DNA from: Mesobacillus selenatarsenatis SF-1
Lineage (GTDB): Bacteria; Bacillota; Bacilli; Bacillales; Cytobacillaceae
Assembly: GCF_000813125.1 (NCBI RefSeq)
Contig: NZ_BASE01000016.1
Coordinates: 1-50,278, forward strand
Direction: 5' to 3'
Length of the DNA: 50,278 nucleotides
The notes under the pieces were generated by a model that was given only the letters and a program-made list of their open reading frames with translations, searched no databases and had not been told where the DNA came from. The position numbers and the translations under genes are program-made. Positions 15,657 to 23,802 of the stretch are shown in pieces (the stretch's first letter is position 1; every line of letters begins with the position of its first letter).

Positions 15657-16799
15657 TTATATCTCAACTCTTGGAGGGCGTTTGCCCCAATATTGGTAGT
15701 AGTCTGTTCTGATGAATCCATTAAACAGCTTCCGTTTCTTTGTTGCCGGTTTTCCGTATACTTGTTCAAAGTCCTCATTGGATGTCAGGATATAGATAGA
15801 CCATGTGTCAAGTGGAGCAAAGGCTTTGCCCATTTGGCTGTACATTTCTTCAACAGCTTTCTTCTCACCCAATCGCTCACCGTATGGTGGGTTGCCAACA
15901 ATGACGCCATACTCTTTTTTAGTCGTAAAGTCCTGCACACGCATTTGTTTAAAGGAAATCAAATCGCCAAGCCCTGCTTCAAAGGCATTCTCTTCTGCGA
16001 TTTTCACCATACGGTGGTCGATATCCATGCCGCTTATATCTAACGGCTGGTCATAATTTGCAAGGTCCTCTGCTTCCATCCTTACCTCGTCCCAAATAGA
16101 ATCAGGAAAAATTGGCCATGCTTCTGAAACAAATTCTCTGTTAAACCCTGGTGCGATATTTTGACCGATTAACGCAGCTTCGATTGGAATTGTTCCAGAA
16201 CCGCAAAACGGATCAACGAATGGTTTGTCTGGATGCCAATTTGTCAGCTTGACCAGGGCTGCTGCAAGTGTCTCCTTCAAAGGAGCCTCCCCCTGGCCAG
16301 ATCTATATCCCCGCTTATGAAGACCACTGCCGCTGGTGTCGATTGTCAAAGTCACGACATCCTTTAACAAGGCAACCTCTATTTTGAACAATGGCCCGTT
16401 CTCTTCAAACCATGTAGTATTTTTATAAGACTTTCTCATACGTTCAACAATAGATTTCTTGACGATCGCCTGGCAGTCAGAAACACTGAAAAGCTTGGAT
16501 TTTACAGACTTACCCGAAACAGGAAATTCAGCATTTTCCGGTAAAAATTCTTCCCATGGAAGGGCCTTCGTCTTTTCAAATAATTCGTCAAATGTATAGG
16601 CTTTGAATTCGCCAATCTTGATTTTGATTCTGTCTGCAGTACGCAGCCACATATTACTTCTAGCTATTGCCCTGGCATCACCTTTGTAAATTATCTTCCC
16701 GTTTTCTACTTGACAATCGTATCCAAGGTCACGGACTTCTTTTGCGACGATTGCTTCAAGACCCATCGCAGAGGTCGCAATTATATCAAAATTCTTCAT
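15657..16799 (-). CDS. ypsC: THUMP-domain class I RNA methyltransferase (YpsC)
   Basis: The 380-residue protein has an N-terminal THUMP domain (about 45-155) and a Rossmann methyltransferase domain. The SAM loop is DPFCGSGTIPIEAAL and the catalytic motif is NPPYGERLG, typical of N2-guanine methyltransferases (RlmL-type, 23S rRNA). The start is the ATG at 16799 with AGGGTG 5 nt before; an upstream ATG would add 7 residues but lacks an RBS. Gene order ypsC-rnpB-gpsB-ypsA matches B. subtilis. Its terminator is interrupted by the IS immediately downstream, so readthrough into the element on the antisense strand is likely. Confidence 0.92.
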   Translation of the reverse strand: MKNFDIIATSAMGLEAIVAKEVRDLGYDCQVENGKIIYKGDARAIARSNMWLRTADRIKIKIGEFKAYTFDELFEKTKALPWEEFLPENAEFPVSGKSVKSKLFSVSDCQAIVKKSIVERMRKSYKNTTWFEENGPLFKIEVALLKDVVTLTIDTSGSGLHKRGYRSGQGEAPLKETLAAALVKLTNWHPDKPFVDPFCGSGTIPIEAALIGQNIAPGFNREFVSEAWPIFPDSIWDEVRMEAEDLANYDQPLDISGMDIDHRMVKIAEENAFEAGLGDLISFKQMRVQDFTTKKEYGVIVGNPPYGERLGEKKAVEEMYSQMGKAFAPLDTWSIYILTSNEDFEQVYGKPATKKRKLFNGFIRTDYYQYWGKRPPRVEI

Positions 16800-16865
16800 C
16801 GTTTCACCCTTTATAATCAATATCTTATGTATCCCTTAATTAAGTTGCCCAATAGACTTAATATA

Positions 16866-16900
16866 CATAAAAAAAGCTCTCCTGGCAAAAGGAGAGCTTT
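16866..16900 (-). terminator. Terminator of rnpB
   Basis: AAAGCTCTCC/GGAGAGCTTT stem (16873-16900) with an 8-nt loop is followed on the minus strand by a T7 run. Confidence 0.88.
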
Positions 16901-16920
16901 AGTAAACACTCAAACAAATC

Positions 16921-17327
16921 CATTAATAACGTTCTGTAAGCCATGTTTTGTACCTTTGTACTGCAAACGACCATAGGTCTCGTACTCCGGTGGTAATCAT
17001 CTATCTACAGATGAGAACTCATCTGTCCTTCCCTTCGTTCAGTTCCTCCAGGAAAGTGCCCCTACCATCGTTTGGGTTTCTCGCTCGTGGGGTTTACCTC
17101 GTTCCACCCTTTCGATTTCTCGAAAGGCTCCGTCACTGTGGCACTTTTATAGGTATTCATGCCATATCGTTGCCGACTTAGGCATTTTCCCGGCCGTCAG
17201 CCGAGCGTGAGCCCGACTGCCCTGGCTTATGAATTGGCCAGGCACGAACACTACAGGCATCTCAGCCTGTGCGAGCATGGACTTTCCTCTGCAGCAGAGC
17301 TGCAGCGATTACCCGAACGTTATTAAC
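16921..17327 (-). ncRNA. rnpB: RNase P RNA, Bacillus type B
   Basis: On the minus strand the sequence begins GTTAATAACGTTCGGGTAAT. It carries the P4 core GAGGAAAGTCCATGCTCGCA and the CACAGTGACGGAG and GGTAAACCCC segments, and ends in AACATGGCTTACAGAACG, pairing the 5' and 3' ends (GTTAATAACG with CGTTATTAATG). Length near 407 nt fits type B. It matures tRNA 5' ends. The exact ends are estimated from the terminal pairing. Confidence 0.95.
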
Positions 17328-17340
17328 AGCTACAAGAAAC

Positions 17341-17369
17341 ATTATATGAAATATAGGTTTGAAAAGCAA
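17341..17369 (-). promoter_or_regulatory. Sigma-A promoter of rnpB
   Basis: On the minus strand -35 TTGCTT (17364-17369), a 17-bp spacer and -10 TATAAT (17341-17346) lie just upstream of the RNA. Confidence 0.7.
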
Positions 17370-17403
17370 TGGTAATACATTTCAAAAACTAGCAGATACT
17401 GGA

Positions 17404-17703
17404 TTAATCGTAAAGTTTATCGCCGAAAACATGCTTTTCTAGATTCGAAAGCCTCTTAAGGATATCGAAATTCGTTGTACCAGCTGCCTGTGTGCTTGGC
17501 CGGCGCGAAGCTTCATCAAGCTGCTTTTTAAGACGAAGATTGTCCTGTTGCAGCTCTTCAATCTCCAACTGCATCACTTCATAATCCTTAATGATCATAT
17601 CAAGAAATTTATCAACATCTTCTGGTTTGTAACCACGCATCGCTGTTTTGAATTCTTTTTCCAGAATATCTTTTGCAGTTAACTGTATTTTATCGGATAG
17701 CAT
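17404..17703 (-). CDS. gpsB: Cell division/elongation regulator GpsB
   Basis: The 99-residue DivIVA-like protein has an N-terminal membrane-binding coiled coil ([25 protein letters not shown]), a central coiled coil (about 35-68) and a C-terminal hexamerisation helix. It shuttles PBP1 between septum and lateral wall; ponA (PBP1) is at 29890 in this window. The start is the ATG at 17703 with AGGTG 6 nt before; the frame stays open upstream but the extension lacks homology to GpsB. Confidence 0.95.
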   Translation of the reverse strand: MLSDKIQLTAKDILEKEFKTAMRGYKPEDVDKFLDMIIKDYEVMQLEIEELQQDNLRLKKQLDEASRRPSTQAAGTTNFDILKRLSNLEKHVFGDKLYD

Positions 17704-17817
17704 TCCATTCACCTCATATACCCCAATCGTCACATTTATTTTTTCAAAAACAAAGCGATTTGTCAATTTTTCTTTTATTAAGCTTGTTTATGAGGTCACC
17801 GCAAGCAAAATTCATGC

Positions 17818-18378
17818 TTAGAAACCCTGCTGTTTCAATTGTTCCTCTTCAACAGCCATTTGTAAATCATACAATGTAATTAATCTTATATCATAATCGT
17901 TTGCTTCTTGATATTTTTTTGCTGTTTCATATATAAATTTTGGACTGCCTTCTTTTTCAGGATCATAAAGCAAGACCAACAGGTCGCTTTTTTCAATAAA
18001 AAATTGGTTCTTCAACCTGAATTGCCACGGTTTTTCGTAAGGCTTTTTAGTGATGGAATCAACATGGTCAGCTCCAGCAAGCACTGATTCATACCACTCC
18101 TTATTGGCTTCTTTCCAAGTTTCCTCCTGATTCAGGAAAGGAGTGAATACAGAAAGTTTAAGGTCGGGATATTCTTCCTGGAGCTCGAAAACTGCCTCGC
18201 CAGCCCATAATTCGACACCTAGCTGTCCGCTTATCATCACCCATTCCAGGCCTTCCTCAATTAAAGGAAGCAAGCTTTTTTTTATCGCAATTTTTATGTA
18301 TTCTGCTGACGGATGATCATGCTGGAACACGCCAAGTTCAAAAGGTTTATAACCAGATATCGCAGCTACTTTTACCAT
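17818..18378 (-). CDS. ypsA: SLOG-family protein YpsA
   Basis: The 186-residue DUF1273/SLOG protein has a Rossmann-like fold, with [12 protein letters not shown] at the N-terminus, [12 protein letters not shown] (about 48-59) and [11 protein letters not shown] (about 131-141) as nucleotide-binding segments. In B. subtilis and S. aureus YpsA affects division and FtsZ; its ligand is unsettled. Position next to gpsB is conserved. RBS AAAGGAG precedes the ATG. Confidence 0.93.
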   Translation of the reverse strand: MVKVAAISGYKPFELGVFQHDHPSAEYIKIAIKKSLLPLIEEGLEWVMISGQLGVELWAGEAVFELQEEYPDLKLSVFTPFLNQEETWKEANKEWYESVLAGADHVDSITKKPYEKPWQFRLKNQFFIEKSDLLVLLYDPEKEGSPKFIYETAKKYQEANDYDIRLITLYDLQMAVEEEQLKQQGF

Positions 18379-18463
18379 ATAATCTCCTTTGAAACCTTTG
18401 TTAATCAGGACTCCATATTGAAGGTATTCCCTAATAACAGTAATTATTACACATTAAAATCTT

Positions 18464-18491
18464 AAAAAAACAAGGGCTGCAGGAGCCCTTG
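18464..18491 (-). terminator. Terminator of cotD
   Basis: CAAGGGCT/AGCCCTTG stem (18471-18491) with a 5-nt loop is followed on the minus strand by T7. Confidence 0.8.
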
Positions 18492-18502
18492 TTGAAGTCA
18501 TT

Positions 18503-18820
18503 TTATCGACCAAATCCTGGACCGCCAAATCCTGGTCCGCCAAATCCTGGACCGCCAAATCCCGGGCGCGGTCTCGGGCCAACTGGAGCCACTCCGCCTG
18601 GTACCGGACCAGGTCCGCCATAATGATTCTGGTGTGTCACCTGATTAACCGTGGACTGTGTCTGCGGGAAATAATGAACATGATCATAATTGATGTGGTT
18701 TACGTTTGTAGTATGTGTTGGATGAACATGCGGAACCACATTATTTGTAAAGTTATGGTTTGTACAGCACTTTGTAGGATGAACTACTGTTGGCAATACA
18801 TGTGTCGGCTTGCAGTGCAT
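18503..18820 (-). CDS. cotD: Inner spore coat protein CotD
   Basis: The 105-residue protein has a His/Cys-rich CotD domain (HVLPTVVHPTKCC, VPHVHPTHTTNVNH, HVHYFPQT). The C-terminal tail consists of proline/glycine repeats, with PGFGG repeated four times and encoded by 15-bp DNA repeats at about 18509-18560. B. subtilis CotD lacks such a tail. It is a structural protein of the inner coat made in the mother cell. Position between ypsA and yprB is conserved. RBS AAAGGAG lies before the ATG. Confidence 0.92.
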   Translation of the reverse strand: MHCKPTHVLPTVVHPTKCCTNHNFTNNVVPHVHPTHTTNVNHINYDHVHYFPQTQSTVNQVTHQNHYGGPGPVPGGVAPVGPRPRPGFGGPGFGGPGFGGPGFGR

Positions 18821-18860
18821 AGTGCATAACTCCTTTCATTTAGACTTATTGTTTACATTA

Positions 18861-18889
18861 TCAGCCTATGAAGAAGTGATGCGTCTTGT
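18861..18889 (-). promoter_or_regulatory. Candidate sigma-K promoter of cotD
   Basis: On the minus strand an AC (18888-18889), 17 nt, then CATAGGCTGA (18861-18870) resembles the sigma-K pattern AC-N16/17-CATA-N3-TA, with one deviation. It is supported mainly by the known sigma-K/GerE control of cotD. Confidence 0.35.
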
Positions 18890-18979
18890 ACTAATGAAAA
18901 CACCTATTTTTCAAGAGAAATTGCAGTACAAGCACCTAGTGATTTAATTAAAATCACCTAAAATCATCAAATGAAATTC

Positions 18980-19075
18980 TTAGAGGAATGTGTAAAAGTT
19001 GTCCTTCAACCCGCTGAAAATAACAGCAATGAGGGTGATCACAACAAAATAGAGAACTAAAACCGCTTTATACAT
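18980..19075 (-). CDS. Tiny single-span membrane peptide
   Basis: A 31-residue ORF begins MYKAVLVLYFVVITLIAVIF and ends in a charged SGLKDNFYTFL tail: one transmembrane helix and nothing else. A good sigma-A promoter lies just upstream (-10 TATAAT at 19093-19098), and GGGGCTGG precedes the ATG by 4 nt. I do not recognise it. The rest of the 18821-19240 gap shows no other gene. Confidence 0.45.
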   Translation of the reverse strand: MYKAVLVLYFVVITLIAVIFSGLKDNFYTFL

Positions 19076-19092
19076 CAAACCAGCCCCGTAAA

Positions 19093-19120
19093 ATTATATT
19101 GTTTTTAAAACACCATACAA
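19093..19120 (-). promoter_or_regulatory. Sigma-A promoter of the tiny membrane peptide
   Basis: On the minus strand -35 TTGTAT (19115-19120), a 16-bp spacer and a perfect -10 TATAAT (19093-19098). The predicted start leaves a leader of about 10 nt. Confidence 0.5.
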
Positions 19121-19240
19121 TTTTACATTTTACAACGTCGAAACCATACATACAACAGGATATTACAGGATTTAAAAGGATAAATGTTAAAATTTTGTTA
19201 CAATTCAAGATTACTTGACGAAACCTAGTATAAAACTAGT

Positions 19241-20518
19241 TTATTTTGGCGAATTTTGCGCTTGCCCGGGAAATTCTTTTCGGGAAATCCTCTGTATCCT
19301 TTTTTCGAGCTCCTGGATAAAAATCATGTCTTTTTTTGTAGCACCCTTTTCTTCCTGATGAAGTTCCTGAGCGAGACGGCAATACTCTAGAGCCAATTCA
19401 AGCTTTTTTTCACGATGTTCGAAGTGTTTGGCCAGTTCGATACATGCCTCTTTACTCTGCATTTTAGTCCCGTTGGCTGCACTTTCTTTCCATAAAGCGA
19501 CTGCCTTATCCCATTCTTTATTTTTTTTATGCTCAAAAGCAAGTGCATGCTTAGCTGAAATCTCATCTTCATTTCCACCGCCCAGAAGACCAGTGAATGC
19601 TTGCTTCGCTTTATCTGACTCACCAAGATAGGAAAACCAGCGTCCCACTTCGTAAGTTTCCCGTGATGTTCGGGTCTCGTCCCTTCCCAGAATCTGGAAT
19701 GTTAAATGTGTATAGAGAGTCAATAATGACAGGATATCGGTTTCATTATGCTTAATAACACCCAGCAATCCTTCAGGGTTCTTCCTCTCAAGGAAGTCAA
19801 AATAAATCATTGGTGCCAAGAAGCCCGGAATGTCATCCTTCCTTTCAAGACCCAATATCTCCTGTTCCACTATGCTCAATTTCATCCGCTCGATCTTATG
19901 CTTCCATAATCTTCTCGCTGCATGATACAAATCAAAATGACCAAATGAAGGCAGCTTGGGCACATGGTCACGGACAAGGGTGTGCCTCGTTTTGACTTGT
20001 GGCCAATCGAATGCCTTGCCATTGTATGTAACTAATGTCGTGTAATCGGCATTCATCAAAAAGCTCTGGTAAAGAGCCACTTCTGCTCCCGGATTCGGCA
20101 GGATATGCTGTTTCAACTTCACTGTATCCCCTGATATGGACGCATGGCCAAGCAGGAAGATGGTGTTGCCAGCCCCTCCCCCAAGACCGGTTGTTTCGGT
20201 ATCAAAAAACACCAGGTCCAAGGGGGTGTGGCCGGCTGCAGAGAGCGGATGCTTCGTCCCCTCCTTGTTCCAGAGCGAAACAGCCTCGAGCAAATCGCCG
20301 AATCGGTAATGCCCATGCTGGTGATCAAGCGGATAACTTACTTCCCTGACTAGACAATATTGTCCATCAAAATAGAAGGGGGAAACCTGTTCCTGCTCCC
20401 AGACCTCAAGAAACGGGATTTCTGGGGTTTTTTCAGCTTTGACCGGTTCGGCCTTTGGCTTATCGATCCCGCTTTTTATATGGGGTTTCAACCTGTTCAG
20501 TTTATTCTTGAGACTCAT
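19241..20518 (-). CDS. mrfB: MrfB (YprB), RNase H-like DEDD exonuclease with TPR region
   Basis: The 425-residue protein has a ribonuclease H-like domain with D106 and E108 (FFDTETTGLGGG), a central YNGKAFDWP aspartate and HNETDILSL near 270, giving a DEDD set. A helical TPR-like region (about 290-400, cell of repeated AFxG/KHAL units) follows. Known in B. subtilis as the nuclease partner of MrfA in mitomycin C adduct repair. It starts 15 nt after mrfA, so the two form an operon. RBS AGGAGG precedes the ATG. Confidence 0.92.
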   Translation of the reverse strand: MSLKNKLNRLKPHIKSGIDKPKAEPVKAEKTPEIPFLEVWEQEQVSPFYFDGQYCLVREVSYPLDHQHGHYRFGDLLEAVSLWNKEGTKHPLSAAGHTPLDLVFFDTETTGLGGGAGNTIFLLGHASISGDTVKLKQHILPNPGAEVALYQSFLMNADYTTLVTYNGKAFDWPQVKTRHTLVRDHVPKLPSFGHFDLYHAARRLWKHKIERMKLSIVEQEILGLERKDDIPGFLAPMIYFDFLERKNPEGLLGVIKHNETDILSLLTLYTHLTFQILGRDETRTSRETYEVGRWFSYLGESDKAKQAFTGLLGGGNEDEISAKHALAFEHKKNKEWDKAVALWKESAANGTKMQSKEACIELAKHFEHREKKLELALEYCRLAQELHQEEKGATKKDMIFIQELEKRIQRISRKEFPGQAQNSPK

Positions 20519-20533
20519 ATTCCCCCTCCTTTC

Positions 20534-22810
20534 CTAAACAGTAGCTTTAAGGAATAAATCCAGTAATTTCACAACATCATTTTTAGAATGGATGGATGTA
20601 GTATCCGTTCCGATGCAAGACGGGCACCCATCGGAACACTGGCAATTCTTGACCATTTGTTTTGTTTGGTTCAGAATTTCTTCTATTCCTGAATAAATTT
20701 TTTCGCTTAATCCTATCCCCCCAGGGTAGCGATCATAAAAGAAGATGGTTGGCTTTTCATTATGTGCAGCCTTGACCTGAGGGACTACATGGACGTCAGA
20801 TGGGTCGCACATCACGAATAACGGCGCAATATGCTTTAGTGCCTGAGAAGTCCCTATCAACCCTTCCTCAAGACGGTCATGGCCAAATTCGGATAACTCT
20901 TTGTTCAGTGATATCCATGATGAGCTTGTGTGAAGCTCCTCTTCCGGAAGATAAATCGGTCCAGAACCGATATTCTCATGGGTTTCAAACCTGATCTTCT
21001 TGAAAATCGTTGCCATTGCTCTAACGCTGACATCTCCAAAGCCGATTTCTGTTTCATCATTACCCCTGACCTTATCTTCCTCAAGAACGCTCAACTGAAC
21101 AGCGAGATTGGCATCGGTAAAATAATCAACATCGACTTCACGGACATAAGCCTTTTTTTCCTCCCAATCAAGCTCTTCCACCTGGAATTGGATTCCTTGA
21201 TGCAGATAAATCGCTTCTTCGTGCAGCAGCGTCATGGCTGAAAAAGTATCCATTTCTCCAATCACTCTGACATTGGCTACATCTGACTGGTCGATGATCA
21301 CGACATTTTCCTGTGATGCCGAACGGAGGCTGATATTGTGTGCCGGGAATGCATCATTCATCCAGAACCATTTGTCTCCGTTTTGGTGAAGAATACGCTC
21401 CTCAGTCAAATATTCAAGTATCTCCTCAATTTCTGCAGCACCAAAAGTGTCTCCCTTTTTGAATGGCAATTCATAGGAAGCACACTTGATATGGTCGATC
21501 AGAATAATCAAATTATCAGGATTGATCCTTGCCGTTTCCGGACTGCGGTTGAAAAAGTAATCAGGATTCTGGATAACGTACTGATCCAGCGGACTGGAGC
21601 TGGCCACCATGATGACAACCGACTCCCCGTGGCGGCGTCCTGCCCGGCCTGCCTGCTGCCAGGCACTGGCAATCGTTCCAGGGTAACCGTTCATGATGCA
21701 TACCTGAAGCTGGCCGATATCGACACCTAGTTCAAGAGCATTCGTGCTAACTACCCCATATATGTCACCTGAACGGAGGCCCTTTTCAATTTCGCGCCTT
21801 TCTGTCGGAAGGTAACCGCCCCGGTATCCTCTAATTGCTTTTGGTCCCAACTTGTGTTTGACCAAATCCTGAAGATAAGTAAGCAAGATTTCAACCCTCA
21901 CCCTACTTCTTGCAAACACGATTGTCTGGATCTTATTTTTCAAAAACTCACCTGCGAGCCTTCTGGTTTCAAGTGTCGCACTCCTGCGGACATTCAGCGG
22001 GATATTGACAACTGGAGGATTATAAAATAAGAAGTGCTTCCGGCCTGAAGGTGCTCCATTATTATCGATCAGCACCATATCCTTTTCAGTCAGCCCCTCA
22101 GCCAGTTCCAACGGGTTCGCAATCGTCGCTGAAGTACAAATGAAAACGGGATCACTTCCATAATAATTGCAGATTCTCTTCAGTCTTCTAATGACATTTG
22201 CTACATGGCTGCCGAAAACTCCCCTGTAAATATGCAATTCGTCAATGACGACATACTTAAGATTCTCAAAAAGTGAAACCCATTTTGTATGGTGCGGCAA
22301 TATCGCAGAATGGAGCATGTCCGGATTTGTAATAACGATATGCCCTGCCCTCCTAACCTTCTGACGGATATTGGAAGGAGTGTCCCCGTCATATGTATAG
22401 CTATTGATCGCCAGCTCCGCCTCCTGGATCAGCTCGTTGATCTCACTCTTTTGGTCCTGGGCCAGTGCTTTTGTAGGGAACATATACAGCGCTCTAGCAT
22501 TCGGATCATTTATGATAGATTGAATTACTGGCAGGTTATAGCACAGTGTCTTTCCCGATGCAGTCGGTGTGACAGCCACAATGCTCTGCCCCTTCATGAT
22601 TTGATCATATGAAGACTTTTGATGTGTATATAGGCGGGAAATTCCGCGTCTTTCTAATGCTCTTTTCAGAATCTCGCTTAATTCTTCTGGCATTTCTTCA
22701 GACTGTGCTTCTTTCTCATCAATCGTATGCCAGTGGACAATATTTCTCTTTACCGATTCACTAACCTTTAATTCTTGCAAAATCTCTTGCATGCTTTTCC
22801 GGACTTTCAT
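20534..22810 (-). CDS. mrfA: MrfA (YprA), DEAD/DEAH-box DNA helicase
   Basis: The 758-residue superfamily 2 helicase has Walker A TPTASGKT at 81-88, a DEXH box (VIDELH), TSATIANP (motif III) and WQQAGRAGRR (motif VI). The C-terminal DUF1998 region has four cysteines at 723, 725, 729 and 732 (CQCSDGCPSC), a probable metal site. It unwinds DNA in MrfAB mitomycin repair. The start is the ATG at 22810 with GAGGTG 6 nt before; a GTG at 22819 overlaps the RBS. A LexA-like box lies in its promoter. Confidence 0.94.
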   Translation of the reverse strand: MKVRKSMQEILQELKVSESVKRNIVHWHTIDEKEAQSEEMPEELSEILKRALERRGISRLYTHQKSSYDQIMKGQSIVAVTPTASGKTLCYNLPVIQSIINDPNARALYMFPTKALAQDQKSEINELIQEAELAINSYTYDGDTPSNIRQKVRRAGHIVITNPDMLHSAILPHHTKWVSLFENLKYVVIDELHIYRGVFGSHVANVIRRLKRICNYYGSDPVFICTSATIANPLELAEGLTEKDMVLIDNNGAPSGRKHFLFYNPPVVNIPLNVRRSATLETRRLAGEFLKNKIQTIVFARSRVRVEILLTYLQDLVKHKLGPKAIRGYRGGYLPTERREIEKGLRSGDIYGVVSTNALELGVDIGQLQVCIMNGYPGTIASAWQQAGRAGRRHGESVVIMVASSSPLDQYVIQNPDYFFNRSPETARINPDNLIILIDHIKCASYELPFKKGDTFGAAEIEEILEYLTEERILHQNGDKWFWMNDAFPAHNISLRSASQENVVIIDQSDVANVRVIGEMDTFSAMTLLHEEAIYLHQGIQFQVEELDWEEKKAYVREVDVDYFTDANLAVQLSVLEEDKVRGNDETEIGFGDVSVRAMATIFKKIRFETHENIGSGPIYLPEEELHTSSSWISLNKELSEFGHDRLEEGLIGTSQALKHIAPLFVMCDPSDVHVVPQVKAAHNEKPTIFFYDRYPGGIGLSEKIYSGIEEILNQTKQMVKNCQCSDGCPSCIGTDTTSIHSKNDVVKLLDLFLKATV

Positions 22811-22831
22811 AGCGTTCACCTCGTTATTCTT

Positions 22832-22860
22832 ATTTTAGCGAATAAACGTTCGTTGCAAAA
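22832..22860 (-). promoter_or_regulatory. mrfA promoter with a LexA-like (SOS) box in the spacer
   Basis: The -10 TAAAAT (22832-22837) and a weak -35 TTTTGC (22855-22860) read on the minus strand with a 17-bp spacer. Within the spacer CGAATAAACGTTCG (22839-22852) matches the Bacillus LexA consensus CGAACRNRYGTTYG at all positions but one (T for C at position 5). Confidence 0.5.
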
Positions 22861-23008
22861 GATAAAAGTTCAATAAATCTAATTGCTATTTTTTGGCATA
22901 CATCACTTGATATCCACAATTCAACCACCCTCGAAACAATCAGTTATGTCATTTAATACAACCTTTTGCTAAAATAGAGTGGACAAACAGCTAATAGAGG
23001 TGTTTCTT

Positions 23009-23701
23009 TTGGATAAAAATGAAATTAAAAGTGTCCTAGCCAGGTTTTCACTGTTCAGGGACCTTGAAGACCATGAACTTGAAAAGATTGTAGATATATC
23101 AATTTCACGAGAATGGAAAAAAAACAGCCATATTTTCATGCAGGGCGACCCGCTTGAAAATGTGTATTTTATTAATGAAGGAAAAGTGAAGATCTATAAA
23201 AGTGATGCCAATGGCCGGGAGCAAATAGTGGCTATTCTTAAAAAAGGAGAAATGTTCCCACACGTAGGTTTTTTCAGAAAAGGCGGGTATCCAGGTTATT
23301 CCGAAGTATTGGAGCAGGCAAGTCTTGTTGTCGTACCGATTTCGCAATTTGAGAAAGTTTTGGTTGATAACCCTCACTTAAGCATCAAGGTGTTCAAGGT
23401 ACTTGGAGAAAAAATCGTTGACCTCCAAGAAAGGCTTGAAGCACAAATCCTGAACAACACATACGAACAGATCATAAAGCTTTTGATCAGGCTAGGTGAA
23501 CTTCATGGAGAAAAACAGGAAGATGGCACGATTTTGTTAAAGGCTGATTTCACAAACAAAGACCTCGCCAGTATGATTGGGACGACCAGGGAAACGGTTA
23601 GTAGAACGCTGACCAAAATGAAAAAGGACGAACTTATTACGACTGATTCCAATGGGAACATGATATTAGACCCGGACGTATTGATGGATGAGCTTGTTTA
23701 A
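23009..23701 (+). CDS. Crp/Fnr-family transcription regulator (paralogue)
   Basis: From a TTG start with GAGGTG 6 nt before it the protein has 230 residues: sensor beta roll (about 15-130), dimer helix and HTH with GTTRETVSRTLTKMKK. It contains no cysteine, so a 4Fe-4S sensor is excluded. It is strikingly similar to the regulator at 10958, including GREQIV, MFPH-x-GFFRKG and GEKIVDLQ-x-RLE. It lies next to hcp, convergent with it. In other bacteria Crp/Fnr paralogues (HcpR, NnrR, DNR) beside hcp or nor genes respond to NO; that is an analogy. Confidence 0.92.
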   Translation: MDKNEIKSVLARFSLFRDLEDHELEKIVDISISREWKKNSHIFMQGDPLENVYFINEGKVKIYKSDANGREQIVAILKKGEMFPHVGFFRKGGYPGYSEVLEQASLVVVPISQFEKVLVDNPHLSIKVFKVLGEKIVDLQERLEAQILNNTYEQIIKLLIRLGELHGEKQEDGTILLKADFTNKDLASMIGTTRETVSRTLTKMKKDELITTDSNGNMILDPDVLMDELV

Positions 23702-23766
23702 TTTACTAGTAGATGGGCAAACCCTATAATCCTTTTACTATCAAAAAATTAAAAGAACCATAATAA

Positions 23767-23795
23767 AACGCCCGGAGCAAATTGCTTCGGGCGTT
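23767..23795 (-). terminator. Terminator of hcp
   Basis: AACGCCCGGAGCAA/TTGCTTCGGGCGTT, a 14-bp stem with one G-T pair, is followed on the minus strand by TTATTATGG. It may also serve the convergent regulator gene. Confidence 0.75.
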
Positions 23796-23802
23796 CCTAT
23801 TT

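Noticed and set aside
16948-17181. Frames across the rnpB region
   Set aside because: The region is a well-conserved RNase P RNA; the frames have no coding support.
22900-22978. Crp/Fnr box in front of the 23009 regulator
   Set aside because: Only scattered half-sites (ATCACTTGAT, TTATGTCA) are visible and none has the N6 dyad with 21 nt to a -10; a plain TAAAAT -10 seems more likely.
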